The notes below the pieces were generated by a model. It ran no database searches. It was not told where the DNA came from and saw nothing but the letters and a program-made list of their open reading frames with translations. A DNA stretch of 64,000 bases from Micromonospora chaiyaphumensis (lineage in GTDB: Bacteria; Actinomycetota; Actinomycetes; Mycobacteriales; Micromonosporaceae), in the NCBI RefSeq assembly GCF_900091435.1, contig NZ_FMCS01000004.1, positions 124,001-188,000 on the forward strand. The letters run 5' to 3'. Below are positions 41,038 through 49,667 of this stretch, in pieces; position 1 is the stretch's first letter, and each line of letters starts with the position of its first letter. The translations under genes were made by a program, and so were the position numbers.

Positions 41038-41292
41038 TCAGACCGGTCTACCTCGAGGTGGAACGCCGCGGACATCCGTGCGCTTCTTGACGTCACCGAT
41101 GCCCATGCCCGTGAAGCCACTGGTCCCCTCGATCTCCGCCAGCGGCGCGACGGTCAGGTTCAGCTCGGCCTGAACCTGGACCTGGTGCACCTGCGGAGCC
41201 GACGGTCGAGCGGCAAGGGCCACCCGGACGGACGACAGCGGAGCGCAGGCAGCTGGCATCGCCGCCAGACGCTCATAGGTGAAGATCTCCAC
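41038..41292 (-). CDS. leader ORF upstream of the whiB7 attenuator
   Basis: 84 aa from GTG 41292, which has a strong GGGAGGTGG site upstream. Sequence begins MEIFTYERLAAMPAACAP and has a beta-rich middle (QVHQVQVQAELNLTVAPLAE) and a basic tail (KKRTDVRGVPPRGRP). It ends 24 nt before the attenuator stem. Position and translation signals suit a translated leader that controls whiB7 read-through, although it is longer than typical whiB7 upstream ORFs and could be an independent small protein. No family recognised. Confidence 0.6.
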   Translation of the reverse strand: MEIFTYERLAAMPAACAPLSSVRVALAARPSAPQVHQVQVQAELNLTVAPLAEIEGTSGFTGMGIGDVKKRTDVRGVPPRGRPV

Positions 41293-41382
41293 GGGTGCCA
41301 CCTCCCTCAACGTTCCTCGTGCCGACCTTGGACTCATCCCCCGTGAGCAGCCAGAATGGCGCCGCTCGCGAGGTGTGCCATG

Positions 41383-41412
41383 AGGCTATTCCTCGCCTCG
41401 GGGCGAGGGCAA
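41383..41412 (-). promoter_or_regulatory. candidate whiB7 leader promoter
   Basis: Minus strand: TTGCCC (41412-41407), 18 nt, TAGCCT (41388-41383), with an AT-rich AAATCG just upstream of the -35. WhiB7 autoactivation uses an AT-rich element at this position. The predicted start is about 85 nt before the leader ORF. Confidence 0.55.
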
Positions 41413-41423
41413 ACGATTTACGG

Positions 41424-43577
41424 CTAGATTTCGAAACTTTTCTGCGGGCAGACATCGTCCACCCCCGCACCGGCCACCAGGGCCAGCACCGTATCGCCGT
41501 AAAGTCCCAGTTTGCGGGGGCCGATCCCGGCGATTGCGACCAGCTCCTCGGTGCGGCCCGGCTTCCGCTCGGCCAGCGCGGTGAGCGTGGCGTCGGTGAA
41601 GACCACGTACGCCGGCACCTTCTGCGCCCCGGCCACCCGCTGCCGCCACTCGCGCAGCCGCTCGTACAGCTCCTCGTCCAGGTCGGACGGACAGGTCGGG
41701 CAGCGGCCCAGCTTCCGGTCCGCACCGGCCAGCAGCGTGGCGCCGCAGATCCGGCAGGAGACCACCTGGGTGCGCCGCCGCTCGGTGCGCCGGGCCGCGC
41801 CCGCGCCGGCCCGCTCGCCGCCGCCGGAGCGGTCCAGCTGGGGCAGGAAGCGGGACGGCCGCCGGGCCCGGCCACCGGGCGAGCGGGCCGCCGCGTACGA
41901 CAGCCAGAGCCACTCCCGGGCCCGGGTGATCCCCACGTAGAGCAGCCGACGCTCCTCCTCGACCTGCTCGGGGGTCTTCGCGTAGGTGGTGGGCAGCGTG
42001 CCCTCGGCCAGCCCGACCAGGAAGACGGCGTCCCACTCCAGGCCCTTGGCCGAGTGCAGTGAGGCGAGCGTCACCCCCTCCACGGTGGGCACGTGCTGCT
42101 GGGCGGCCCGCCGGGCCAGCTCCTCGTTGAAGTCGCTCAGGCTGACGGGGCGCTCGATCGCGGCGGCCTCACCGATCGGCACGACCTCGGGCGTCGCCGC
42201 GTACTCCTCGGCGAGCTGGAGCAGGGCGGCGAGCGCCTCCCACCGCTCGCGTGCCGCGCCACCGGCCGGGGGCGCGTCCGGCGCCCAGCCGACCGCGGCG
42301 AGCCCCTCCACCACGGCGGCCGGCAGCGGGGTCTCCCCCGGGATCGACCGCGTGGCGGCGCGCAGCGCGACCATGGCCTGGCGCACCTCGGGGCGCTCGA
42401 AGAAGCGCTCCGCCCCCTGCACGACGTACGGGACGCCGGCCTCGGTGAGCGCCTTCTCGTACGCCTCGGACTGCGCGTTGGTGCGGAACAGCACGGCGAT
42501 CTCGCGGGCCGGGGTGCCGCCGTCGACCAGCGCCCGGCAGCGGGCCGCGACCGCGTTGGCCTCGGCCGGCTCGTCGGTGAAGATCCGCAGTTCGGGCTCA
42601 GGGCCCGGCGGGCGCTGGCCGTGCAGCTCCAGCCGCAGCCGGGCCTCGGCGCCCCGGGCCTGGGAGATCACCGCGTTGGCCAGCCCGACCACCTGTGGGG
42701 TGGACCGGTAGTCCCGGACCAGCCGGACCACGGTGGCGTTGCGGTGGCGGCGCGGGAAGTCGACCAGGTAGGAGGAGGTCGCCCCGGTGAACGAGTAGAT
42801 GGTCTGGCTGGCGTCGCCGACCACGGTGAGGTCGTCCCGGCCGCCGAGCCAGGCGTCCAGCAGCCGCTGCTGGAGCGGGTTGACGTCCTGGTACTCGTCG
42901 ACCACGAAGTGCCGGTACTGGCCGCGGACCTGTTCGGCGACGTCGGCGTGCTCCTCGATCCCCCAGACCGCGGCGCGCAGCATGTCCTCGAAGTCGATGA
43001 CCCCGTTGCCGCGCTTGAGCCGCTCGTACGCGGCGAAGACCTCGGCCACCTTCGCCGGCTCGTGCGGGGTCTCGCGCAGCGCCTTGGCCGCGGCCACCAC
43101 GTACTCACCCGGTTCGACCAGCGACGACTTGGCCCACTCGATCTCCCCGGCCAGGTCCCGGGCGGCGGCCCGGTCGGCGCGCAGGCCCACCTTGGCGGCG
43201 GCCAGGGTCACCACCCGGACCTTGCTGTCCAGCAGCTCCGGCATGGCCCGGCCCTCCAGCAGCCGGGGCGCGAAGTAGCGGACCTGGCGCAGCGCGGCGG
43301 CGTGGAAGGTGCGGGCCTGGACGCCGCCCACGCCCAGCCCGGTGAGCCGGGCCCTCATCTCGGCGGCGGCGCGGGCCGTGAAGGTGACCGCCAGCACATG
43401 CCGGGCGGAGATGTCGCCGGTCAGCGCCCGGTGCGCGATCCGGGAGGTCACGGCCCGGGTCTTGCCGGTCCCGGCGCCGGCCAGGATGCAGACCGGGCCG
43501 GCCGGGGCGGTCACCGCGGACCGCTGCTCCGGGTCGAGGCCGGCCAGCACCCGTTCCGCCGCTGAGTGAACCACCAC
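41424..43577 (-). CDS. uvrD2: UvrD2-type superfamily 1A DNA helicase with HRDC domain
   Basis: 717 aa. Motor motifs: Q-motif LDPEQRSAVTAPAGP, Walker A GAGTGKT (Lys39), Walker B VVDEYQDVNPLQQ, LRKVVRL-type VVGDASQTIYSFTGA, HSAKGLEWDAVFLVGLAEG and VGITRAREWLWLS. After the motor come a tetracysteine zinc cluster (CRICGATLLAG, CPTC) and a C-terminal HRDC domain (LTALAERKPGRTEELVAIAG), the UvrD2 layout. It acts as a 3'-5' DNA translocase/helicase in genome maintenance. GTG 43577, or one codon later. It is divergent from mrx1. Confidence 0.94.
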   Translation of the reverse strand: MVVHSAAERVLAGLDPEQRSAVTAPAGPVCILAGAGTGKTRAVTSRIAHRALTGDISARHVLAVTFTARAAAEMRARLTGLGVGGVQARTFHAAALRQVRYFAPRLLEGRAMPELLDSKVRVVTLAAAKVGLRADRAAARDLAGEIEWAKSSLVEPGEYVVAAAKALRETPHEPAKVAEVFAAYERLKRGNGVIDFEDMLRAAVWGIEEHADVAEQVRGQYRHFVVDEYQDVNPLQQRLLDAWLGGRDDLTVVGDASQTIYSFTGATSSYLVDFPRRHRNATVVRLVRDYRSTPQVVGLANAVISQARGAEARLRLELHGQRPPGPEPELRIFTDEPAEANAVAARCRALVDGGTPAREIAVLFRTNAQSEAYEKALTEAGVPYVVQGAERFFERPEVRQAMVALRAATRSIPGETPLPAAVVEGLAAVGWAPDAPPAGGAARERWEALAALLQLAEEYAATPEVVPIGEAAAIERPVSLSDFNEELARRAAQQHVPTVEGVTLASLHSAKGLEWDAVFLVGLAEGTLPTTYAKTPEQVEEERRLLYVGITRAREWLWLSYAAARSPGGRARRPSRFLPQLDRSGGGERAGAGAARRTERRRTQVVSCRICGATLLAGADRKLGRCPTCPSDLDEELYERLREWRQRVAGAQKVPAYVVFTDATLTALAERKPGRTEELVAIAGIGPRKLGLYGDTVLALVAGAGVDDVCPQKSFEI

Positions 43578-43582
43578 AGCCA

Positions 43583-43609
43583 GGAATCATTCCAGCCTCC
43601 GGCGATGTT
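43583..43609 (+). promoter_or_regulatory. SigR-type promoter of mrx1
   Basis: GGAAT (43583-43587), 19 nt, GTT (43607-43609), identical in core and spacing to the sigR promoter at 9110-9136. It lies 60 bp upstream of the mycoredoxin start. Confidence 0.72.
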
Positions 43610-43668
43610 GCAGCGACTAGCCTGGCCTGACCGGACCGGGCTCGAGTCACCCCTTGGAGGACCTGACC

Positions 43669-43911
43669 ATGTTGACGATGTATTCCACCTCGTGGTGCGG
43701 CTACTGCCACCGGCTGAAGTCGCAGCTCGACCGGGAGGGCATCGGGTACGAGGTGGTCGACATCGAGCAGGACACGAAGGCCGCCGAGTTCGTCATGAGC
43801 GTCAACGGCGGCAACCAGACCGTCCCGACGCTGCGGTTCGACGACGGCAGCGCCCTGACCAACCCCTCGATCGTCCAGGTCAAGCAGCACCTGGCCAGCC
43901 TCGCCGGCTGA
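43669..43911 (+). CDS. mrx1: mycoredoxin-1 (glutaredoxin-like, mycothiol-dependent)
   Basis: 80 aa thioredoxin fold. Redox motif CGYC (Cys10, Cys13) in MLTMYSTSWCGYC, cis-Pro in TVPTLRFDDG, and the C-terminal TNPSIVQVKQHLASL. The enzyme reduces protein-mycothiol mixed disulfides. ATG 43669 has GGAGG 9 nt upstream; an in-frame upstream TTG is rejected because it overlaps that site. A SigR promoter precedes it, so it is expected to respond to disulfide stress. Confidence 0.95.
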   Translation: MLTMYSTSWCGYCHRLKSQLDREGIGYEVVDIEQDTKAAEFVMSVNGGNQTVPTLRFDDGSALTNPSIVQVKQHLASLAG

Positions 43912-43931
43912 CCCGGCCGCACCCTGCGACC

Positions 43932-43961
43932 AGCGGCCGCCCCTGCCCGGGGGCGGCCGCT
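43932..43961. terminator. bidirectional terminator
   Basis: 12-bp arms AGCGGCCGCCCC (43932-43943) and GGGGCGGCCGCT (43950-43961) between convergent mrx1 and MFS genes. Confidence 0.75.
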
Positions 43962-43968
43962 GTCGCGT

Positions 43969-45234
43969 CTATGGCGTCCGGCGCCGGCGTGTCGCGGCGA
44001 GCACCTCGTGGTCGAGCGGGCGGCGCGGGGCCGGCACGTGGACCAGGACGGGCCGGGGCGCGGTGAGCCGCCGGCCGTGCCAGAGGTAGAGGCCGGCGGC
44101 CGTGGTGGTCACCCCGACCAGGGCGAAGAGCAGGCGGTAGTCGAACACGCCGACGAGCAGCGCGCCGGCCCCGATGGAGACCGCCTGCGGGCCGCTCACC
44201 ACCGCCTCCGCGGCGGCCGCGACCCGGCCCAGCAGCCCCGGCGGGGTCCGCCGCTGGATCAGCGTGTTCAGCCCGACCATGGTCAGCGGCAGGGAGACCC
44301 CGGCCAGCAGCAGGGCCACCACGCCGAGCCAGAGCCGGGGGTACGCGAGCGCCAGCGCGGCCGGACCGAAGAAGGTCACCCCGGCGGCCAGTGCGCCCAC
44401 CTCGCCGGCCCGGCGCACCACTGCGGCGGAGACGAGCCCGCCGGCCAGCCCGCCGACCCCCTGCACGGTGACCAGCACACCGACGAACGCGGCGTCCCGG
44501 CCCAGCCCCAGGTCGACGTACGCGAAGATCAGCGACTCGGTGAAGCCCATCATGAGCGAGCCCAGCCCGTACCCGAGCAGGGCCCGGCGCAGCGCGGGGT
44601 CGCCGGCCAGGTGGCGCAGCCCGGCGCCCAGCCCGGCCGGCCAGCGACGCGCGGGCCGGGCCGGCGCCGTCTCGGTGACCCGGAGCACGCCGACCACCGC
44701 GGCGGCGGCGAGGAAGCCGGACATGGCCAGGGCGACCAGCAGCCAGCCGCCGACCGCGGCGTAGAGCCCGGCCCCGGCCAGCGGGCCGACCAGCCGCAGC
44801 CCCTGCCGGACGGTCTGCAGCACCCCGTTGGCGTCGGCCAGCAGGTCGCTCGGCACCAGGTGCCGGATGAGCCCGCTGAGCACCGCGCTCAACGTGATGT
44901 ACGACAGTCCGTACAGCGCCGCCACCACGTAGATCACCCAGACGTCGGCGCGGTCGCGGACCGCGAGGAGCGGGCAGAGCAGCAGCGCCGTGCCGAGGTT
45001 GGCGGCCACGAAGAAGGGCCGGCGGCGGCACCGGTCGACCACCCAGCCGACCAGCGGGGCCAGCGCCATGGGCGCGATGACGGCGAAGATGGTCGCCCCG
45101 GCCATGCCGTCCGACCCGGTGAGGTCCTTGACCCAGACGGCCAGGGCCAGCAGCAGGATCGACTCGGCCGCCATGCTCGCCAGCAGCGCGACGAAGAGCA
45201 GGCGGAAGTCGGGGCGGCGCAGGACGGTGCGCAT
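43969..45234 (-). CDS. MFS transporter (12 TM, DHA3-like)
   Basis: 421 aa. Twelve hydrophobic segments; N-terminus MRTVLRRPDFRLLFVALLAS is typical of DHA3-type exporters. Motif A-like loop GWVVDRCRRRPFFVA lies between TM2 and TM3 and a second GGLVSAAVVRRAGEV between TM8 and TM9. The C-terminal tail is basic. ATG 45234 has GGAGGG 6 nt upstream. Substrate unknown. It is divergent from the XRE regulator. Confidence 0.88.
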   Translation of the reverse strand: MRTVLRRPDFRLLFVALLASMAAESILLLALAVWVKDLTGSDGMAGATIFAVIAPMALAPLVGWVVDRCRRRPFFVAANLGTALLLCPLLAVRDRADVWVIYVVAALYGLSYITLSAVLSGLIRHLVPSDLLADANGVLQTVRQGLRLVGPLAGAGLYAAVGGWLLVALAMSGFLAAAAVVGVLRVTETAPARPARRWPAGLGAGLRHLAGDPALRRALLGYGLGSLMMGFTESLIFAYVDLGLGRDAAFVGVLVTVQGVGGLAGGLVSAAVVRRAGEVGALAAGVTFFGPAALALAYPRLWLGVVALLLAGVSLPLTMVGLNTLIQRRTPPGLLGRVAAAAEAVVSGPQAVSIGAGALLVGVFDYRLLFALVGVTTTAAGLYLWHGRRLTAPRPVLVHVPAPRRPLDHEVLAATRRRRTP

Positions 45235-45335
45235 CGGGCTCCCTCCGGTTTTTGTCGCGTGACACGCCCCCGCCGGACCCTCCGACACCGGTCGCGCCGT
45301 CCATACTGACCGTGGGGGGCGAATTTCATACAGTT

Positions 45336-45356
45336 ACCGTCGCGTCCTGCGACGGT
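45336..45356. repeat. inverted repeat before the XRE gene
   Basis: 8-bp arms ACCGTCGC (45336-45343) and GCGACGGT (45349-45356), 20 bp before the start codon; a possible operator. Confidence 0.4.
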
Positions 45357-45375
45357 CGACGGGAAAGAGGACACC

Positions 45376-46356
45376 GTGCCTCCTGCCGCACCAGGCCCGA
45401 TCCTGCGCCGTCGCAGGCTCGGCACCGAGCTGCGCCGACTGCGCGAACAGGCCGGCCTCACCGGCGACCAGGTCATCGAACGGATCGGCTGGGCCTCCGC
45501 GTCCAAGCTGTCCCGTCTGGAGAACGGCCGCAGCCGTCCCGACCCGGACGACGTCGGCGTCCTGCTGACCCTCTACGGAGCGGAGGGTGAGCTGCGCGAG
45601 GAGCTGCTGGGGATCACCCAGGAGGCCGGCGACATGCGCGGCTGGCTGCGCAACTTCCCGGTGATGACCCCGCAGCAGCGCGGCTTCGCCGAGCTGGAGG
45701 CGGGGTGCGCGGAGATCTCCGAGTACAACCCGGTGCTGGTGCCCGGGCTGTTGCAGACCCCGGGCTACGCCCGGCACCGGATCATGTCCGCGGCCCAGGT
45801 GGCCGAGGAGGCCGGCGACCTGGAGATCGAGGACCCGGAGACCGAGGTACGCGCCCGGCAGGCCCGCCAGTCGCTGCTGACCCGCTCCCCCGACGCGCCG
45901 CGCTACACGGCGGTGCTGGAGGAGGCCGCGCTCGGCCGCCGGGCCGGCCCGCCCGAGGTGCTGCACGAGCAGATCGTCCATCTCTGCGAGCTGGCCCTGC
46001 TGCCGAACGTGACCCTGCGCCTGCTGCTGCGCGACACCCGGGTCGGCGACTGGTATCTCCCGCCGACCGCCTTCTCGGTCTACCGGTTCGCCGATCCGCT
46101 CGATCCGGAGACGTTGGCCATCGAAGGTGGGTTCACCGACGTCATGTCGACCGAGGCAAACACCCTAAATCGCTATAAAGTGGTGTTCGAGTGGCTATGC
46201 TCGGCGGCGCTCTCCGCATCGGACACCCTCTCCTGGCTGATCGAGGCGACGGGACGGCTGACCGGCACGGCAGCCGAGTCCACAGTGGCGTTCGGGCCGA
46301 CAACGGCGCCGACCCAGCGCCGCCGCGACTCGGGGCGCCTGACGACGGACCGGTGA
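45376..46356 (+). CDS. XRE-family regulator with DUF5753 (Scr1-type)
   Basis: 326 aa. N-terminal helix-turn-helix (LRRLREQAGLTGDQVIERIG, then SKLSRLENGRSRPDP), then the DUF5753 domain (FAELEAGCAEISEYNPVLVP, GLLQTPGYAR, LPNVTLRLLLRDTR). These proteins pair with a DUF397 partner, here the next gene. GTG 45376 follows AAAGAGG. Actinomycete paralogues are numerous and often linked to development or secondary metabolism; no target is readable. Confidence 0.9.
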   Translation: MPPAAPGPILRRRRLGTELRRLREQAGLTGDQVIERIGWASASKLSRLENGRSRPDPDDVGVLLTLYGAEGELREELLGITQEAGDMRGWLRNFPVMTPQQRGFAELEAGCAEISEYNPVLVPGLLQTPGYARHRIMSAAQVAEEAGDLEIEDPETEVRARQARQSLLTRSPDAPRYTAVLEEAALGRRAGPPEVLHEQIVHLCELALLPNVTLRLLLRDTRVGDWYLPPTAFSVYRFADPLDPETLAIEGGFTDVMSTEANTLNRYKVVFEWLCSAALSASDTLSWLIEATGRLTGTAAESTVAFGPTTAPTQRRRDSGRLTTDR

Positions 46357-46425
46357 TCCACGGGGACCGTCCGGCCTGCGGCGTCACTCGTCCCCATCGG
46401 AGCACTCCAGACCAGGAGCAGAACC

Positions 46426-46656
46426 ATGAACGAGATCCGCAACAGCTCGTCCGAGCAGCTCGCCGGCCTCGCCTGGCGCAAGAGCACCCGCAGCCAGACC
46501 TCGAACTGCGTGGAGGTCGCGCCCCTGCGCACCGGACCCGAGGCGGTGGCGCTGCGGGACAGCAAGGACCCACGCGGGCCGGTGCTGCTGTTCAACCGGG
46601 CCGGCTGGCTCGGCTTCATCGCCGGGGCGAAGAACGGCCAGTTCGACCTGAACTGA
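46426..46656 (+). CDS. DUF397 protein
   Basis: 76 aa. Family pattern LAWRKSTRSQTSNCVEVAPL, VALRDSKDPRGPVL and WLGFIAGAKNGQFD. It is the usual small partner of Scr1-type XRE regulators and may bind them to modulate activity. ATG 46426 has AGGAG 7 nt upstream (ACCAGGAGCAGAACC). It starts 69 bp after the XRE gene; a terminator follows. Confidence 0.92.
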   Translation: MNEIRNSSSEQLAGLAWRKSTRSQTSNCVEVAPLRTGPEAVALRDSKDPRGPVLLFNRAGWLGFIAGAKNGQFDLN

Positions 46657-46671
46657 TCTGGCGAGGTCACG

Positions 46672-46700
46672 GGGGCCGTCGGCGTGCTGCCGGCGGCCCC
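46672..46700 (+). terminator. terminator after DUF397 gene
   Basis: Arms GGGGCCGTCGGC and GCCGGCGGCCCC (46672-46683, 46689-46700) with one mismatch. Confidence 0.65.
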
Positions 46701-46867
46701 TTGCGCGTCCACCCCCGACAACCGTGCTGAGCCGGGGTCACCCGATCGGTCGATGCCGCGAACGATAGGCGGGTTTCACTTGCTGTGACGACGCGCGGGC
46801 GTAACATGACGCAAGAGTGACGTGGAAGTTGCAGTCTGCATCCGTCCGTCCGCACCCGGGGGCCACC

Positions 46868-47137
46868 ATGCGGTTCCTGATCGTCCGCACCGAGATCCGT
46901 GCCGCCGCCGACAGCGACATCGCCGCCGCGTGGGCCGGCGGGGGTCGGCTGCGGGACGAGACGAGCCTCCCGGAGTCCCGCCGCCAGGTCGTCCACGCCG
47001 AGGACCGGGACGCCGCCCTGCTGCTCGCCCGGGCGCTGTCCACCGTGGGGGCCGTCCGGGCCGGCCGGCACCGCGTCAAGGTGCTGCCCATCGAGGACCT
47101 GGCACCGGGTCACCCGTACCACTGGGGCGGCAGTTGA
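46868..47137 (+). CDS. small hypothetical protein
   Basis: 89 aa, starting MRFLIVRTEIRAAADSDIAA and ending IEDLAPGHPYHWGGS. Mixed alpha/beta, Arg- and Ala-rich, no signal peptide or membrane helix. ATG 46868 fits the hydrophobic first strand; a GTG at 46817 would add a 17-residue prefix. Its codon-position GC pattern suggests real coding. No family recognised. It is flanked by terminators, so it stands alone. Confidence 0.55.
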   Translation: MRFLIVRTEIRAAADSDIAAAWAGGGRLRDETSLPESRRQVVHAEDRDAALLLARALSTVGAVRAGRHRVKVLPIEDLAPGHPYHWGGS

Positions 47138-47149
47138 CCCGCTGACGTC

Positions 47150-47255
47150 CGTCGTGACCGGACCGGCTCCCCCGCCGCGTTCCACGCCTTTTTCGGTCAC
47201 GACGGCCCGTGTTCCCGGCCCGAGACCGCCGCGGCAACGACGGTCCGGGCCGGGA
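47150..47255. terminator. two hairpins between convergent genes
   Basis: Arms CGTCGTGACCG (47150-47160)/CGGTCACGACG (47194-47204), then TCCCGGCCCG (47213-47222)/CGGGCCGGGA (47246-47255). They fill the gap between the small hypothetical gene and nudC. Confidence 0.5.
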
Positions 47256-47323
47256 CTCCGTCCAGCCCACGCCCACCTCATGATCACCGGGGTCGGTTTC
47301 GCGGACGGTCAGCTGATCGCCCG

Positions 47324-48271
47324 TCAGCAGTGGCCGTCGAGCCAGCGGTGGACCAGGAAGAGGGCGATCGACGAGGGTGGCGGGAGGAGCAGGCGGTCGC
47401 CGCCGTCGACCCGGACCGGCTGGCCGGCCAGCGCCGCGCCGATCTCCCGCCGGCTGAACCAGCGGGCGTGGGCGATCTCGGCCGGATCCACCCGGATCGG
47501 CGCGTCCGCGTCGGCGCGGGCCAGGAAGCCCAGCATCAGCGAACCGGGGAACGGCCAGGACTGGCTGCCGGCGTACCCGATCTCCTCGACCTCGACGCCG
47601 ACCTCCTCGCGGACCTCGCGCAGCACGGCGGCCTCGGCCGACTCCCCCGGCTCGACGTAGCCGGCCAGGCAGGAGTAGCGGCGCTCGCCCGGGGTGCTCG
47701 GCCAGGTGGCGTTGTTGCCGAGCAGGCAGCGCCCGTCCGGGCCGTCCACGTCGTCGTGCACCAGCACGATCATCGCCGGGTCGGTACGCGGCCAGATCCG
47801 CCCGCCGCCCGCGTCGACGCGGGACCAGCCGGCCTCGTCCACCTGGGTCGCCTGCCCGTTCGACGAGGAGAAGCCGTGCCGCACGTGCCAGTTGAGCAGC
47901 GCCAGCGCCGTGGTGAAGATCCCGGCGTCGCGGTCGGTCAACAGGTGGCCGACCTCGCGCAGGTTGACCCGGCGGGTGCCGGCCAGCTCGGGCAGCGGCG
48001 CGTCCACCGCGAAGACCGGCACGCCGTCCGCCTCGACGCCGAGGAACATCGGCACCGACCGGGGCACCTCGGGCAGCTCACCGGAGCCGACCAGCACCAG
48101 TTCCGGTGGCGCCGCCTCGCCGCGGACCAGCGCCCGGCCGTCGTCGGTCGAGTCCAGCACGAGCACCCGCGCCTGCTCCCACGCCTCGGCGAGCCAGCCC
48201 GGGTCGGTCCGCCGGTGCGCCGCCCGGTCGAGCGTGGTCCGGGCCAGCGGTGGAGCGGGCTCGCCCGTCAC
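47324..48271 (-). CDS. nudC: NAD+ diphosphatase NudC (Nudix hydrolase)
   Basis: 315 aa; hydrolyses NAD(H) to NMN(H) and AMP and can remove NAD caps from RNA. The Nudix box GYVEPGESAEAAVLREVREE and the NudC-specific SQSWPFPGSLM motif (usual form SQPWPFP) are present. The zinc-ribbon region before the Nudix domain (NWHVRHGFSSSNGQATQVDE) has lost all four cysteines, so the zinc site seems absent. GTG 48271. Synteny with mrx1/uvrD2 is loosely kept, with an MFS and XRE insertion in between. Confidence 0.88.
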   Translation of the reverse strand: MTGEPAPPLARTTLDRAAHRRTDPGWLAEAWEQARVLVLDSTDDGRALVRGEAAPPELVLVGSGELPEVPRSVPMFLGVEADGVPVFAVDAPLPELAGTRRVNLREVGHLLTDRDAGIFTTALALLNWHVRHGFSSSNGQATQVDEAGWSRVDAGGGRIWPRTDPAMIVLVHDDVDGPDGRCLLGNNATWPSTPGERRYSCLAGYVEPGESAEAAVLREVREEVGVEVEEIGYAGSQSWPFPGSLMLGFLARADADAPIRVDPAEIAHARWFSRREIGAALAGQPVRVDGGDRLLLPPPSSIALFLVHRWLDGHC

Positions 48272-48329
48272 GCCGTGCCTTCTTTCGTTCGCGACTGCGG
48301 GGCTCGCAGGCCCGGCTCACTCCTCGCGC

Positions 48330-49667
48330 TCACGCGGACTCCGTCTGGACCGGCGCCAGCGTGGCCAGAGAGTCCGCCACCTTCTCGGCGTCGCCGAGCA
48401 CCACGGTGACCGCCCGTGCCGGGGCGAGGTAGCGGGCCGCCGCCGCGGCCACGTCGTCCACCGTCGCCGCGGCCAGCCGGGCGGCGTGCTCGGCCAGGAA
48501 GTCGAGGCGCAGCCCGTTGCCGGCGTACGCGCTGGTCAGCGACGCCAGGCCGGCCTGGGTGGACATGCCGAGCTGGAGCGTGCCGAGAGCATACTGGCGG
48601 GCCTGCTCCAGCTCGTCCGGCTTGGGCGGCAGGGCGGCCAGCCGGCCCAGCTCGTACATGGTCTCCAGCAGGGCGGGCGCGGTCACCTCGGTGGCCACCT
48701 CGGCGGCGGCCACCAGCACCGACCCGGCCACCGAGTGCTCGACCAGCGAGTGCGGCCCGTACGTGTAGCCCTTGTCCTCGCGGATGTTCTCCACCCAGCG
48801 GGAGGAGAAGTAGCCGCCGAAGACCAGGTTGGCCAGTTGCAGCGCGGCGTGGTCGGGGTGGGTGCGGGGCACCGCGGGCAACGCGAGCCGCAGCGACGAC
48901 TGCACCGAGCCGGGGCGGTCGACCAGCAGCAGCGGACCGGGCTCCAGCGGCGGCGCGGGCGGCAGCTCGGCGGGCTGCCCCTCCCCCTTCCAGCCGGAGA
49001 GCGCCTGCTCGGCGGCGTCCAGGGCCCGCTCCGGCTGCACGTCGCCGACCAGCACCAGCACCGCGCCGGCCGGGTGCACCCGCTCGGCGTGCAGCCGGCG
49101 CAGCACCGGCGGCTTCACGGCGCGCACCTGGTCGGGCTCGGGGGTCTGGACGGCGTACGGGTGCCGGCCGTAGATCCGCTTGAGCAGCGCGGTGCGGGCC
49201 AGGTGGGCGGGCTGGCTCTGGGCCACCTGGATCCGGTCGACCAGCCGGTCCCGCTCGGTCTCCACCCAGTCGGCCGGGTAGGTGGCCCCGGTGAGCACGT
49301 CGGCGAGCAGCTCCAGCATCCGGTTGAGGCCGGTGACCAGGCCCGCGCCGGAGAGCATGAGCCGGTCCGGGTCGATGCCGGCGGAGAGCCCACCGCCGAC
49401 CTTCTGCAACTCGGCGGCGAGCTGGGTCGCCGTGTGCGTCTCCGTGCCGGAGAGCAGGGTCTGGGCGAGCATCCCGCCGCGGGCCAGGTGGGTACGCCCG
49501 AACGGCATCCAGAGCCGCAGCTCCACCAGCGGGATCGCGCTGCGGCGTACGGCGATCACGGTGAGGCCGTTGCCGAGCGTGCGTTCGGCCTGCTTGGGCA
49601 GCTTGAGCCTGCGGTTGGGGCCGAGCGCCGGCAGTGGCCGGGTACCCGTCTCGACGGTCGCACTCAT
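48330..49667 (-). CDS. M16-family peptidase-like subunit (no HxxEH)
   Basis: 445 aa. Two M16 half-domains, but the first lacks the zinc motif (RTHLARGGMLAQTLLSGTET where HxxEH is expected), like the non-catalytic subunits of mitochondrial and bacterial processing peptidases. Family R/Y residues in the second half are seen (WVENIREDKGYTYGPHSLVE). ATG 49667 overlaps the previous gene's stop by 4 nt (ATGA), so the two chains are coupled and likely form a heterodimer. Confidence 0.88.
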   Translation of the reverse strand: MSATVETGTRPLPALGPNRRLKLPKQAERTLGNGLTVIAVRRSAIPLVELRLWMPFGRTHLARGGMLAQTLLSGTETHTATQLAAELQKVGGGLSAGIDPDRLMLSGAGLVTGLNRMLELLADVLTGATYPADWVETERDRLVDRIQVAQSQPAHLARTALLKRIYGRHPYAVQTPEPDQVRAVKPPVLRRLHAERVHPAGAVLVLVGDVQPERALDAAEQALSGWKGEGQPAELPPAPPLEPGPLLLVDRPGSVQSSLRLALPAVPRTHPDHAALQLANLVFGGYFSSRWVENIREDKGYTYGPHSLVEHSVAGSVLVAAAEVATEVTAPALLETMYELGRLAALPPKPDELEQARQYALGTLQLGMSTQAGLASLTSAYAGNGLRLDFLAEHAARLAAATVDDVAAAAARYLAPARAVTVVLGDAEKVADSLATLAPVQTESA

